Shown here in pieces: positions 46,006 through 54,477 of a DNA stretch of 54,477 nucleotides. Source of the stretch: an uncultured Succinivibrionaceae bacterium (GTDB lineage Bacteria > Pseudomonadota > Gammaproteobacteria > Enterobacterales > Succinivibrionaceae); assembly GCA_944389865.1 (NCBI GenBank), contig CALXNX010000010.1, positions 1 to 54,477 of the forward strand, given 5' to 3'. A program made the translations under genes and the position numbers. Below the pieces are notes generated by a model. That model saw only the letters and a program-made list of their open reading frames with translations, searched no databases and was not told the DNA's origin. Numbering within the stretch: the first letter of the stretch is position 1; every line of letters begins with the position of its first letter.

Positions 46006-48678
46006 ATGTTTGAACAACTCTCCATCCCGAAGATTTTTGATAAGGACGCTCCGGCTTTAATGCGCCCCTTTAAGGAGGAGCTGGCCGAGATCTCCGTTAA
46101 AGCCGGCCGCGAGTATTTAGCGGCCTTCAGCTCCCATCTGTGCACCCTCTTTGCTGAAGGCTTTACCGTTAAAAGCCTCCTTTATCTGCGCTCTGATTTT
46201 ACCGATGCCCTTTTAAAACGCATTTACGAGCATTTTGGGCTGCATAAATTTCCCTATCTGGCCTTGATTGCCGTGGGCGGCTACGGCCGGCGCGAGCTCT
46301 TCCTGCAGTCTGATATCGATATTCTGGTGCTCTCCTCAGTCGATCCGCTCCCGCCCGATGCCAAGGATGCCATTGAGCCCTTAATCTCCTTTTTATGGGA
46401 TTTAAAGCTTGATATCGGCTCCTCGGTGCGCACCATTAAGGAAACGGTGCTGGAAAGCCGTCAGGATCTGACCATTGAGACCAATTTATTAGAGCGCCGC
46501 CTGATTGCCGGCTCCTACCTGACGCTCAACCTTTTAAAGGATGCTTTAGACGGCGATACCTATTGGGATCCCAAACGCTTTCTGCGCGCCAAAATTCACG
46601 AGCAGATTGAGCGTCATCATTTATATAAGGACACCGCTTATCTCTTAGAGCCGGATATTAAAAATAATCCCGGCGGCCTGCGCGATATTCAGGTGATGCA
46701 GTGGATTGCCAATTTTCATTTCAAAGCCCGCACCCTGCACGACATGCTGAATTTAGGGCTGCTTCTGCCCAATGAATTTGAAGAGCTGACCCTGTGCCGC
46801 AAGGTGCTGTGGGCGGTGCGCTATGCCCTGCACATCACCATCAAGCGCGAGGACAACCGCCTGACGCTTGACAGTCAGAAAAATGTGGCTGCGCTCCTGG
46901 GCTTCGGCACGGAGGGCAACGCCCCGGTAGAGCGCTTAATGCGCGTCTTTTTCCGCACCGTGCGCCGCATCCGCGAGCTCAATTCCATGACGCTGCAGCT
47001 GGAGACCCTGCGCATCACCGGCCACCTGGGTGATGATCGGCCGCTTTATATTGACAGCTGCTTTATCAAGCGCGGACCCTTAATCGATATTGCCGATCCC
47101 GATATCTTTAAAAATGAGCCCTGGCGCATGCTGCAGCTCTTTACGGTCATTGCCCATCAGGACGATGTCCTAGGTCTGCACGTCAACTGCCTGCGGCAGC
47201 TGCGCGCCGCCCGCCGCGCCCTTAACATCTATTTAATTGAGATCCCGCGCTGCCGCGAGATCTTCAAGCAGATTTTATCCGACCAAAGCTGTCTGGCCAC
47301 CGCCCTGCCCCTGCTGCATGAGCACCGCATGCTCTCGGCCTATATGCCGCAGTGGGAAAGCATCGAAGGACTGTCGCAGTTTGATATGTTCCACACCTAT
47401 ACGGTAGATGAGCATATCATCCGCGTGCTCAAGAACATCGCCGTCTTCAGCTGCAGCAAGGAGCCGGCCCATGCGCTCTTCCGCACGCTCTTTCAGCAGC
47501 TGCCGGATCCGGAGATCTTAATTGCCGCAGCCTTCCTCCACGACATCGCCAAGGGCCAGGGCGGACATCATGCTGAGCTGGGGGCCAAACAGGCGCTTTA
47601 TTTCTGTCAGCTGCACGGCTATACGCAGTATCAAAGCAGGCTGATTGCCTGGCTGGTGGCAGAACACCTGGTCTTTTCAGCCACCGCCCTGCGCCGCGAT
47701 ATCGCCGATCCCGAGGTCATCAAGAACTTTGCGGCCTTAATGCAGGATGAAGAGCATTTAGATCTGCTCTACTGCCTCACCGCCGCCGACATCGCCGCCA
47801 CCAACGATCATGAATGGACTTCATGGAAGGACAGTATTTTCCGCAAGCTCTACTTTGCAGTGCGCCAGGCTCTGCGTCAGGGGCTGGAGCGGCCGCAGGA
47901 TCTGGCCCTGCATGTCAAAGAGAACCAGCAGCTGGCGCTCAAGCTGTGCCGCCGCGTCAGCGAAGAGCAGGCGCGGCGCTGGTGGGCGCAGCTGCCTGAG
48001 ACCTACTTTATTCAGTACACGCCGCTCGATATTGCCTGGCACACCCGCAACATCCTGCAGCATCAGCGCAGCTCGGAGCCTTTAATTCTCTTTGCCCAGC
48101 ATCAGGAGCTGGGGACTGAGCTCTTTATTTATCAAAAGACCGGACGCTTTGAATTTGCCCGCGCCGCCTGCGTGATGGCGCAGAAGCGCCTTAATGTCAT
48201 TACTGCGGAAATCGTGCAGACGGCCGACAACAGTGCATTGTGCACCATTCGCTTCCACGGTCCGACGGGGCAGGCGGTCGATAATGATCGCCTGCACAAT
48301 CTGCGCCGCTCCATGCTCGACGGGCTCAAGCGCGAACCGAGCCTTACCGGTCTGAAGCTCACTGCCTTCAAATCGCCCTTTACCATTCCGCCGCAGGTTG
48401 AGTTTTTAGACAGCGGCACCGAGCGGCACACCAGTATTGAAATATCAACCCTTGACACCCCCGGTCTATTGGCTAAGATCGGGATCACTTTGAAAAACTT
48501 AGGCTGCTACATCCTCTCGGCCCGAGTCACCACTACGGGCGAGCGCGCTGACGACTTCTTTACGCTGGTCAGCGCCGCCGGCACTGCGCTTAACGCCGCG
48601 CAGCAGCTGGAGGTAAAAGGGGCCCTGCTGCAGGCGCTGGCAGCGCAGGCAGATGCGGCCGCAGCCCCTAGGAGATAA
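46006..48678 (+). CDS. glnD: Bifunctional uridylyltransferase/uridylyl-removing enzyme (PII)
   Basis: GlnD uridylylates PII proteins when glutamine is low and removes UMP when glutamine is high. The 890 residues match the family. An N-terminal nucleotidyltransferase domain has GGYGRRELFLQSDIDILVL (about 91-109, metal Asp103 and Asp105) and KNNPGGLRDIQVMQWI. A central HD domain holds FLHDIAKGQGGHHAELGAKQALYF. Two C-terminal ACT domains sense glutamine, the last one containing SIEISTLDTPGLLAKIGITLKNLGCYILSARVTT. GGAG precedes the ATG. The stop is three bases before dapD, indicating coupling of nitrogen sensing and lysine synthesis genes. Confidence 0.98.
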   Translation: MFEQLSIPKIFDKDAPALMRPFKEELAEISVKAGREYLAAFSSHLCTLFAEGFTVKSLLYLRSDFTDALLKRIYEHFGLHKFPYLALIAVGGYGRRELFLQSDIDILVLSSVDPLPPDAKDAIEPLISFLWDLKLDIGSSVRTIKETVLESRQDLTIETNLLERRLIAGSYLTLNLLKDALDGDTYWDPKRFLRAKIHEQIERHHLYKDTAYLLEPDIKNNPGGLRDIQVMQWIANFHFKARTLHDMLNLGLLLPNEFEELTLCRKVLWAVRYALHITIKREDNRLTLDSQKNVAALLGFGTEGNAPVERLMRVFFRTVRRIRELNSMTLQLETLRITGHLGDDRPLYIDSCFIKRGPLIDIADPDIFKNEPWRMLQLFTVIAHQDDVLGLHVNCLRQLRAARRALNIYLIEIPRCREIFKQILSDQSCLATALPLLHEHRMLSAYMPQWESIEGLSQFDMFHTYTVDEHIIRVLKNIAVFSCSKEPAHALFRTLFQQLPDPEILIAAAFLHDIAKGQGGHHAELGAKQALYFCQLHGYTQYQSRLIAWLVAEHLVFSATALRRDIADPEVIKNFAALMQDEEHLDLLYCLTAADIAATNDHEWTSWKDSIFRKLYFAVRQALRQGLERPQDLALHVKENQQLALKLCRRVSEEQARRWWAQLPETYFIQYTPLDIAWHTRNILQHQRSSEPLILFAQHQELGTELFIYQKTGRFEFARAACVMAQKRLNVITAEIVQTADNSALCTIRFHGPTGQAVDNDRLHNLRRSMLDGLKREPSLTGLKLTAFKSPFTIPPQVEFLDSGTERHTSIEISTLDTPGLLAKIGITLKNLGCYILSARVTTTGERADDFFTLVSAAGTALNAAQQLEVKGALLQALAAQADAAAAPRR

Positions 48679-48681
48679 TTA

Positions 48682-49530
48682 ATGTCCGAGAATAAATTAC
48701 AGAGCATTATTGAAAACGCTTTTGAAAACCGCGCCAATATCACTGCCAAGAACGTCGATCCTAACGTCAAAGCTGCGGTAGATGACGTTATTGCCGGTTT
48801 AGACGACGGCACGCTGCGCGTGGCCGTAAAGCAGGACGGCGAGTGGCAGGTCAATCAGTGGGTTAAGAAGGCGGTGCTCTTATCCTTTAAGCTGGCTGAC
48901 AATCAGATCACCCCGGGTGCCGGCTGCAGTTTTTACGACAAAGTCCCGCTCAAATTTGAAGGCTGGGATGCCGCACGTTTTGATGCGGCCGGTCTGCGCG
49001 CCGTTCCAGGCGCCATTGTGCGCCGCGGCTCCTATTTAGAGCCCAACGTGGTGCTGATGCCCTCCTTTGTCAACATCGGCGCACGCGTAGGCGCGGGCAC
49101 CATGGTCGATACCTGGGCTACCGTGGGCTCCTGCGCTCAAGTGGGCAAGCACGTGCACTTATCCGGCGGCGCCGGCATCGGCGGCGTGCTGGAACCGGTA
49201 CAGGCAGGTCCCACCATCATCGAGGACAACTGCTTTATCGGGGCGCGCTCTGAAATCGTCGAGGGCGTGATCGTAGGTGAAGGCTCGGTGATTTCCATGG
49301 GCGTATTCATCGGCAAGTCGACCCGCATTTACGATCGCACTACCGGCGAGATCTATTACGGCAGGGTGCCGCCGCACTCGGTGGTGGTCTCAGGCTCGCT
49401 GCCCTCCAAGAGCGGAAACTGCTCGCTCTACGCCGCCGTCATCGTCAAGCGCGTAGATGAGAAGACCTTATCGAAGATCGGCCTCAATGAGCTGCTGCGC
49501 ACCGCGCAGGAAGAAGCCGCCGATCTCTAA
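48682..49530 (+). CDS. dapD: Tetrahydrodipicolinate N-succinyltransferase
   Basis: DapD transfers succinyl from succinyl-CoA to tetrahydrodipicolinate in lysine and diaminopimelate synthesis. The 282 residues have the family start and a helical N-terminal domain ([27 protein letters not shown]). A hexapeptide beta helix from [43 protein letters not shown] follows, with the acyl-CoA-facing [19 protein letters not shown] precedes the ATG. It closes the map-glnD-dapD group and is followed by a terminator. Confidence 0.98.
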   Translation: MSENKLQSIIENAFENRANITAKNVDPNVKAAVDDVIAGLDDGTLRVAVKQDGEWQVNQWVKKAVLLSFKLADNQITPGAGCSFYDKVPLKFEGWDAARFDAAGLRAVPGAIVRRGSYLEPNVVLMPSFVNIGARVGAGTMVDTWATVGSCAQVGKHVHLSGGAGIGGVLEPVQAGPTIIEDNCFIGARSEIVEGVIVGEGSVISMGVFIGKSTRIYDRTTGEIYYGRVPPHSVVVSGSLPSKSGNCSLYAAVIVKRVDEKTLSKIGLNELLRTAQEEAADL

Positions 49531-49554
49531 TCCGGCCGCTGAAATCGGCTGAAG

Positions 49555-49586
49555 CGGGCTGCCTCAGGGCAGCTCGTTTGTTTTTC
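49555..49586 (+). terminator. Rho-independent terminator of map-glnD-dapD
   Basis: CGGGCTGCC (49555-49563) pairs with GGCAGCTCG (49568-49576), with one G-U, and is followed by TTTGTTTTTC. Confidence 0.85.
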
Positions 49587-49820
49587 ACTGCCTAAGATTG
49601 TGCAGCTCAGACGATCCGGTCTATTTGATTCTTCCGGACTCGGCTGATTCTTTATCTGCAAAAACAAGCAGCTTATCTCTCACCAGTGACTTTAAAGCGC
49701 TCAAGCGCATCAAAATTGTGATCTCGCTCCCTGACAGATCTGCGCCGGCGGCGTATAGTGCGCCCATCTTTGATATTCTGTTTTAACTTTTTTCACATTT
49801 AAACTTCAAGGAATAACGCC
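49587..49820. other. Promoter-side region of the second TRAP operon
   Basis: No gene is visible. The ribosome-binding AAGGAAT lies before 49821. I could not pick a clear promoter. Confidence 0.35.
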
Positions 49821-50324
49821 ATGCAGAAAATTGGTGCTGCCTTGATGCGGCTGCTGGAAGTCCTGGTCGTGATCCTGATTTCCATCATGTCCATCCTGGT
49901 AATCGTCAACGTGGGGCTGCGCTTTCTCTTTGATTCCAGCATCGTGGTATCAGAGGAGCTGTCGCGCTTTCTCTTTATCTGGGTGGTCTTCCTCGGCGCC
50001 ATTATCGCCATGAAGGAAGATGCGCATATTTACGTAGATTTCATCCGCAAGGCCATGCCGCGCCCGGTACAGTGGTTCGTCATTTTGATCGTGGAGTTTG
50101 CCATGCTCTACTGTTGCTACTTCCTCTTCATGGGCAGCGTGGAACTTACGCAGTACAACAGCGTCGATAAGGCACCGGTCTCCGGCATTTCTATGGGCTA
50201 TGTCTATATTGCAGGCGCAGTCGGCGCCTTCGGCATGGGCGTGGTGCTGATTGTGCGCATCGTCAAGCACATCAGAAATCTGCACTCTTTCCTGCACCCC
50301 ACTGACGCACAGCCTCAGGCTTAA
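49821..50324 (+). CDS. TRAP transporter small permease subunit (DctQ), second system
   Basis: The 167-residue four-helix protein shows the DctQ pattern SILVIVNVGLRFLFDSSIVVSEELSRFLFIWVVFLGAIIAMKEDAHIYVDFI (about 27-78) and APVSGISMGYVYIAGAVGAFGMG. It works with the large subunit encoded nine bases downstream. The operon order here is Q-M-P, unlike the first system (P-Q-M), so the two are not a recent duplication. Substrate is unknown; see the neighbouring dehydrogenase. Confidence 0.92.
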   Translation: MQKIGAALMRLLEVLVVILISIMSILVIVNVGLRFLFDSSIVVSEELSRFLFIWVVFLGAIIAMKEDAHIYVDFIRKAMPRPVQWFVILIVEFAMLYCCYFLFMGSVELTQYNSVDKAPVSGISMGYVYIAGAVGAFGMGVVLIVRIVKHIRNLHSFLHPTDAQPQA

Positions 50325-50333
50325 GGAGTAATC

Positions 50334-51608
50334 ATGGAAGTTGCTGTATTCTTAAGCATATTGCTCTTATCCATCGCCGTCGGCGTCCCCATTGCCTTTG
50401 CCTTAATGCTCTGCGGCTTAGGCCTGATGGTGGTCCTTGACATGGTGGACCCTTTAATCGTCGCCCAGAACTTAATTTCAGGCGCGGATAACTTCACCCT
50501 GCTGGCCATTCCGTTCTTCGTCTTTGCCGGCGATATTATGAACGTGGGCGGCCTGGCCAAGCGCTTAATCGATCTGCCGATGAAGCTCGTGGGCCACAAG
50601 GCCGGCGGCCTCGGCTACGTGGTGATCATCGCCGCAGTGATCATGGCCTCCCTCTCCGGCTCTCCGGCAGCTGACACCGCCGCCATCGCCGCCATCATGT
50701 TCCCGATGATGACCCGGGCCAATTACAATGGTCCGTCATCGGCCGGCTTAATCGCCTCAGGCGGCATCATCGCCCCGATTATTCCGCCGTCCATTCCCTT
50801 CATCGTCATCGGCGTGACCGCAGGCGTTTCCATTTCCCAGCTCTTCATGGCCGGCATTGTCCCGGGCCTGCTGATGGGCATTGCGCTGTGCACCGTGTGG
50901 TACTTTAAGTCCCATCACATGGCCACCGCCCAAAAGGCCTCCGGCGCTGAAGTCTGGCAGGCCTTTAAGTCCAGCATCTGGGCTTTAATGCTCCCGGTGA
51001 TCATCATCGGCGGCTTTAAGACCGGCGTGTTCACCCCCACTGAAGCCGGCGCCGTAGCCTCGGTCTATGCTCTGTTCGTCTCCCTCTTCGTCTATCGCGA
51101 GCTGACCTTTAAGGCCATTTATCAGGCTCTGCTGGGCACCGCTAAGACCACCGCCGTGATCATGCTGATGGTAGCCTCCGCGCAGGTTTCCGCCTGGCTC
51201 ATGACCATTGCCGATCTGCCGATGATGGTAGCGCAGCTGCTCCACCCCTTAGTGGACAGCCCGACCCTGCTGATGGGCCTCATTCTGATAGTGCTCCTGC
51301 TCTTCGGCATGGTGCTCGACCTCATCCCGATTGTGCTCATCTTAGTGCCCGTGCTCCTGCCCTTAGTGCGTGAAGCCGGCATCAATGAGATCTATTTCTG
51401 CTTAATGTTCATCCTGTGCTGCTCTATCGGCCTGATCACCCCGCCGGTGGGCAATGTGCTGAACGTCGTCAGCTCGGTGACCAAGGTGCCGTTTGAGCGC
51501 GCAGTCCTGGGCATTCTGCCCTACGCCTTAGCGCTCATCGTCTTAATGTTCATTCTGCTGATCTTCCCGCAGATTGTCTTAGTCCCGATGGAATTTTTCA
51601 ACAACTAA
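50334..51608 (+). CDS. TRAP transporter large permease subunit (DctM), second system
   Basis: This 424-residue membrane subunit has about 12 helices. Family segments are LLAIPFFVFAGDIMNVGGLAKRLIDLPMKLVGHKAGGLGYVVI, SLSGSPAADTAAIAAIMFPMM, GGIIAPIIPPSIPFIVIGVTAGVSISQLFMAGIVPG, FTPTEAGAVASVYALFV, and GLITPPVGNVLNVVSSVTKV. It matches the C4-dicarboxylate/sugar-acid branch. AGGAG precedes the ATG. It couples to DctQ (nine bases upstream) and the binding protein gene 17 bases downstream. Confidence 0.94.
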   Translation: MEVAVFLSILLLSIAVGVPIAFALMLCGLGLMVVLDMVDPLIVAQNLISGADNFTLLAIPFFVFAGDIMNVGGLAKRLIDLPMKLVGHKAGGLGYVVIIAAVIMASLSGSPAADTAAIAAIMFPMMTRANYNGPSSAGLIASGGIIAPIIPPSIPFIVIGVTAGVSISQLFMAGIVPGLLMGIALCTVWYFKSHHMATAQKASGAEVWQAFKSSIWALMLPVIIIGGFKTGVFTPTEAGAVASVYALFVSLFVYRELTFKAIYQALLGTAKTTAVIMLMVASAQVSAWLMTIADLPMMVAQLLHPLVDSPTLLMGLILIVLLLFGMVLDLIPIVLILVPVLLPLVREAGINEIYFCLMFILCCSIGLITPPVGNVLNVVSSVTKVPFERAVLGILPYALALIVLMFILLIFPQIVLVPMEFFNN

Positions 51609-51625
51609 ATAATGGAGTGTTTCCG

Positions 51626-52609
51626 ATGAAAAAAACTGCTGTACTGCTCTCCGCTTTAGCCGTAGCCTTAGGCTTCAGTGCCGTTTCTGCTGAAGCAGTA
51701 ACCCTGCGCATGGCCACCGATGTCTCAAGACAGGACACTCAAAGCTTAGGCGGCGAGTTCTTAGTCAAGGAAGTGGCCGATAAGACCAACGGCGACGTTC
51801 AGATCAAGTTCTATCCGGACGGCACCTTAGGTACTTCCACCGCCATCGTTTCGGGCGTGAGAACCGGCACCATCGACATGGCCATTATCGGCTGCGTGAA
51901 CTTAGGCGGCCTGGCTGAAGGCTTCTTAGCCTTAGATCTGCCCTTCATCTTCAAGGATAAGGCCCATGTGTACCGCTCATTGGACGGCAAGGTGGGCGCT
52001 GCCTTAAATGAGCAGCTGGACAAGGTCGGCTTAGTGGGACTCTCCTACTTTGAAAACGGCTTTCGCAACATCACCAACAGCCGCAAGCCCATCAAGGTGC
52101 CTGAGGACGTTAAGGGCCTGAAGATCCGCGTGCCGCAGAGCAATACCTTAGTGGCCACCTTCGAGGCTTTAGGCGCCAACCCGGTGCCGATGGCCTACGG
52201 CGAGCTCTATACCGCCATGGAAACCGGCGCTATCGAGGCGCAGGATCACCCGATGCCTGCCTTATTTGCCGGCAAATTCTACGAAGTGCAGAAGTACTTA
52301 AGCATGACCCGTCACGGCTACGCTGCCGTCGCAGTGGTGGTCAACAAGCGCAAGTTTGACCGCTTAACTCCGGAGCAGCAGGACATTCTGCGTCAGGCCG
52401 CGATTGACGCCGCCAACTATCAGCGCGATCTCAACTCCAAGATGGAAGGCGAGATGGTAGCTGAGATGGAGAAGACCGGTCTGCAGGTCAATGACGATGT
52501 ACAGCTTGACCTCTTCGTTGAGGCCACCAAGTCGGTGCGCGACTCCTTCATCAAGGAGCACGGCGACGCCATCGTCAAGTTAATTGAAGCTGAGCGCGAC
52601 GTACAGTAA
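51626..52609 (+). CDS. TRAP transporter solute-binding protein (DctP), second system
   Basis: The ATG at 51626 lies eight bases after GGAG and gives a clean signal peptide (KKTAVLLSALAVALGFSAVSAEA); a GTG three codons earlier is less likely. The 327-residue protein is soluble periplasmic (no lipobox). Typical segments are KFYPDGTLGTSTAIVSGVRTGTIDMA, SYFENGFRNITNSRKPIKVPEDVKGLKIRVPQSNTLVATFEALGANPVPM (solute carboxylate-binding Arg) and GELYTAMETGAIEAQDHP. A terminator follows the stop, so the next gene has its own signals or relies on read-through. Confidence 0.93.
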   Translation: MKKTAVLLSALAVALGFSAVSAEAVTLRMATDVSRQDTQSLGGEFLVKEVADKTNGDVQIKFYPDGTLGTSTAIVSGVRTGTIDMAIIGCVNLGGLAEGFLALDLPFIFKDKAHVYRSLDGKVGAALNEQLDKVGLVGLSYFENGFRNITNSRKPIKVPEDVKGLKIRVPQSNTLVATFEALGANPVPMAYGELYTAMETGAIEAQDHPMPALFAGKFYEVQKYLSMTRHGYAAVAVVVNKRKFDRLTPEQQDILRQAAIDAANYQRDLNSKMEGEMVAEMEKTGLQVNDDVQLDLFVEATKSVRDSFIKEHGDAIVKLIEAERDVQ

Positions 52610-52636
52610 GCTGTACTCAAGACAAAAGTTTAAGCC

Positions 52637-52664
52637 AAGCGCCGCCTGCCGCGGCGCTTTTACT
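52637..52664 (+). terminator. Rho-independent terminator of the second TRAP operon
   Basis: AAGCGCCGC (52637-52645) pairs perfectly with GCGGCGCTT (52651-52659), nine pairs with a five-base loop, followed by TTACT. The stem's own TT runs into the tail, which makes a modest T-run. Confidence 0.8.
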
Positions 52665-52694
52665 ATCTAAAGCATGTAAATTACAGGAAGTTTT

Positions 52695-53618
52695 ATGCCG
52701 CCGATTTTAAAAAACGTCAGCCTCAACCCTGCAGTGGAGGCTTTTGCGCAGCAGCACTTTGAGATTGTGACGCCTGAGACCATGACCGCGGAGCAGGCCG
52801 CGCAGATTGAAGTCATTTTATCCAGCGGCAAGGGCAAAGCCCCTAAGGCCCTGCTCGATCGGCTGCCGAATTTAAAGATGATCGATATTCTGGGCGTAGG
52901 CTTTGACGGCGTCGATGCCGCCGAATGCCGTCGGCGCGGCATTCAGCTCTGTCTGACCTCAGGCGTCCTGACCGCTGATGTGGCCGATCTGGCTGTAGGC
53001 CTGCTAATCTCTCTGCTGCGCCGCATCCCCGAGGGCTTTGACTTAGTCAAATCCGGAGCGTGGGAGCAGCGCAAGCTCGGGCTGGGGCACAAAGTCAGCG
53101 GACGGCGCGCCGGCATCGTGGGTTTAGGGCAAATCGGCCAGGCCATCGCGCTGCGCCTCAACGCCTTTGGGATGGAGATCTGCTATTACGATCCGCATGA
53201 AAAGGACGCCCCCTACCGCTATTTTGCCGATCTGACGGAGCTGGCCGCTCACTGCGATACCTTAATCGTCTGCGCCGCCGCCAGTGCGCAGAATGCCAAA
53301 TTAATCAACGCGCAGGTGCTCAAAGCCTTGGGCGCAGAGGGCGTTTTAGTGAATGTAGCACGCGGATCGCTGATCGATGAAGCGGCCTTAGTGCAGGCGC
53401 TGCAGCAGGGCGTCATCGCCGGAGCGGCGCTCGACGTCTTTGCCGCAGAGCCCCATGTGCCCGAGAGCCTGCGCTCTCTGCCCAACGTGGTGCTGACCCC
53501 GCATATTGCCAGCGCTACCGTGGAGACGCGCCGCAAAATGGCCGACATCGTCATTGCCAATCTGCAGGCCTTTATGGACGGCAAACCGCTGCCTACCGCC
53601 TTAAAGTGGCGGGATTAG
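52695..53618 (+). CDS. D-2-hydroxyacid dehydrogenase, GhrB/hydroxypyruvate-reductase-like
   Basis: This cytosolic enzyme reduces a 2-oxoacid such as glyoxylate or hydroxypyruvate with NAD(P)H, or the reverse. The 307 residues have the two-domain formate/glycerate dehydrogenase fold. The dinucleotide motif is GLGQIG (143-148), and the catalytic residues are Arg223 (NVARGSLID), Glu252 (FAAEP) and His270 (LTPHIAS). An acidic residue ends beta-2 (YYDPHEK), which suggests NAD over NADP. GGAAG precedes the ATG. It follows a TRAP operon, so its substrate may be the imported hydroxy acid, but a terminator lies between. It overlaps the convergent gene at 53615 by four bases. Confidence 0.9.
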   Translation: MPPILKNVSLNPAVEAFAQQHFEIVTPETMTAEQAAQIEVILSSGKGKAPKALLDRLPNLKMIDILGVGFDGVDAAECRRRGIQLCLTSGVLTADVADLAVGLLISLLRRIPEGFDLVKSGAWEQRKLGLGHKVSGRRAGIVGLGQIGQAIALRLNAFGMEICYYDPHEKDAPYRYFADLTELAAHCDTLIVCAAASAQNAKLINAQVLKALGAEGVLVNVARGSLIDEAALVQALQQGVIAGAALDVFAAEPHVPESLRSLPNVVLTPHIASATVETRRKMADIVIANLQAFMDGKPLPTALKWRD

Positions 53619-54304
53619 TCCCTGGCGCTGTACAGCAGAAGCGCCCGGGCCAGCAGCGCACTTACCGCCGCAAAGCCGACTAAGGCTGAGGCGGTATCAA
53701 TAAAGAAGAAGAGCTTGGGCGCATCATAATCAAAGAAGGCAAAGCTGCTGCGCATCAGCAGCTTATCCGCCGTCTCCGCCGAGCAGAAGGTATAAAGCCC
53801 GTAAGCTCCAGCTGTGAGCGCACAGAGGCAGCACAGCTGCATCACCGTGCGCCCTAAGATCTCCTTAAGCCAGGCCAGCAGCCTGCCGGCGTACAGACCA
53901 ATATGCAGCCCCAGAAAGATCAAAAAGTACACCGCGGCCGCATTGTGCAGAGTGCGCATCTGCCGGCCCCAGGGCAGATCTAAAAAGGCGAAAATATACT
54001 GTGAGATAAAGATCCCGCTTATCACCGTCAAGGCGCAGGAAAGGAGCAGGCCGCAGGTCACCAGCGCGCGCCAGTAAAAATACGGGCCCTTCAGGGTCAA
54101 AAGATGAGTCAGCTGCCAGAAGTTGGTACAGATGTGGCTGACGACGCAGACGGCGAAGATCAACGCGGCATACTCATGCACCCGCACCTGTGTAATGCGC
54201 GGGGCAAAAATGGTCAGAAAGAGCAGCAGGACGGCGCTGAAAAACCCAGCCCTCTGCAGCAGGGTCCGCAGCGGAGAATAAGGCTTGACGTGCTGTTGAC
54301 TCAT
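53615..54304 (-). CDS. DUF4405-like membrane protein (cytochrome b-type fold)
   Basis: The 229-residue inner-membrane protein has about six helices. Pairs of histidines lie in helices as in b-type cytochromes: VHEYAALIFAVCVVSHICTNFWQLTHLLTL (about 42-71) and LHNAAAVYFLIFLGLHIGLYAG (about 123-144). This spacing fits DUF4405 and related four-helix cytochrome b proteins, so haem binding is plausible but not shown. The last two helices (RTVMQLCCLCALTAGAYGLYTFC and FIDTASALVGFAAVSALLARALLL) are extra. GAGGAG precedes the ATG. Upstream on the same strand is a possible flavodoxin remnant. Confidence 0.75.
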   Translation of the reverse strand: MSQQHVKPYSPLRTLLQRAGFFSAVLLLFLTIFAPRITQVRVHEYAALIFAVCVVSHICTNFWQLTHLLTLKGPYFYWRALVTCGLLLSCALTVISGIFISQYIFAFLDLPWGRQMRTLHNAAAVYFLIFLGLHIGLYAGRLLAWLKEILGRTVMQLCCLCALTAGAYGLYTFCSAETADKLLMRSSFAFFDYDAPKLFFFIDTASALVGFAAVSALLARALLLYSARD

Positions 54305-54347
54305 GTTCTGCTCCTCAATTAACGGCGTTCTGACCCTGCAGGACCCT

Positions 54348-54407
54348 TTAGAGCTGCAGATCCTGCAGGAACTCCGTCACCTGCTCAGCCGTATCGCTGT
54401 CCCGGGT
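54348..54407 (-). pseudogene. Possible C-terminal remnant of a flavodoxin-like gene
   Basis: Nineteen codons (RDSDTAEQVTEFLQDLQL and a stop at 54348-54350) lie open between stop codons, with no start. The sequence recalls the terminal helix of flavodoxin-like proteins, which I recall occurring beside DUF4405 genes. It is too short to be sure and may be chance. Confidence 0.25.
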
Positions 54408-54477
54408 TTAGCACCTAAGTAGCCAATTTTCCTCAATAAACCTTATTCTTAAGCCATTCTTCCCCATCCTAAAATTT

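Overview
The window looks like a chromosomal segment of a gammaproteobacterium, most plausibly a gut-type anaerobe of the Succinivibrionaceae/Aeromonadales kind. That placement is inferred from gene order and gene content, since there is no rRNA here and no search was run. The main evidence is the classic gammaproteobacterial cell-envelope and translation cluster rpsB-tsf-pyrH-frr-uppS-cdsA-dxr-rseP-bamA-skp-lpxD-fabZ-lpxA-lpxB-rnhB-accA-tilS (minus strand, 42.1 to 24.7 kb). It is arranged divergently from map-glnD-dapD (plus strand, 45.2 to 49.5 kb). TRAP transporters and a hexuronate pathway fit an organism living on plant or mucin polysaccharides.

Layout. 0-5.3 kb is a mobile-element scrapyard: an IS110-type transposase with no usable start codon, a structured non-coding stretch, a Nudix hydrolase, an IS256-type transposase broken by one extra base in an A-run, and a frameshifted aldose-epimerase gene. 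5.3-9.1 kb is a five-gene minus-strand operon around a P-type metal ATPase with a SCG motif instead of CPC. It also carries two HMA-like partner proteins with the IPGR/LPGR signature and two small single-span glycine-rich membrane proteins. 9.5-10.4 kb holds a secreted Ser/Asn-rich protein and slyX. 10.5-14.8 kb holds uxaA and uxaB and, after an interval, a BASS-type transporter. 15.1-17.6 kb holds a lipoprotein/membrane protein pair and asnS. 18.2-22.8 kb is dctP-dctQ-dctM-uxaC, with strong hairpins between the cistrons. An N-terminally deleted Snf2 helicase lies directly behind the uxaC terminator. 24.0-24.7 kb is non-coding and carries two related, tandem, terminator-ended structured RNA candidates, which I consider the most interesting item.

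The essential cluster follows, then an unexpected solute-binding protein/chemoreceptor pair inserted between rpsB and map, then map-glnD-dapD, a second TRAP system (dctQ-dctM-dctP) with a D-2-hydroxyacid dehydrogenase, and a DUF4405-like membrane protein beside a possible flavodoxin remnant.

How it works together. UxaC isomerises glucuronate and galacturonate, UxaB reduces tagaturonate to altronate, and UxaA dehydrates altronate to 2-keto-3-deoxygluconate. The adjacent TRAP system probably imports the hexuronate. uxuAB, kdgK and eda are not in the window. The lpx/fabZ/bamA/skp/rseP/cdsA/dxr/uppS block builds lipid A, fatty acids, phospholipid and undecaprenyl precursors and inserts outer-membrane proteins. 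dnaE, which in E. coli lies between rnhB and accA, is missing here. I saw no tRNA, rRNA or CRISPR array.
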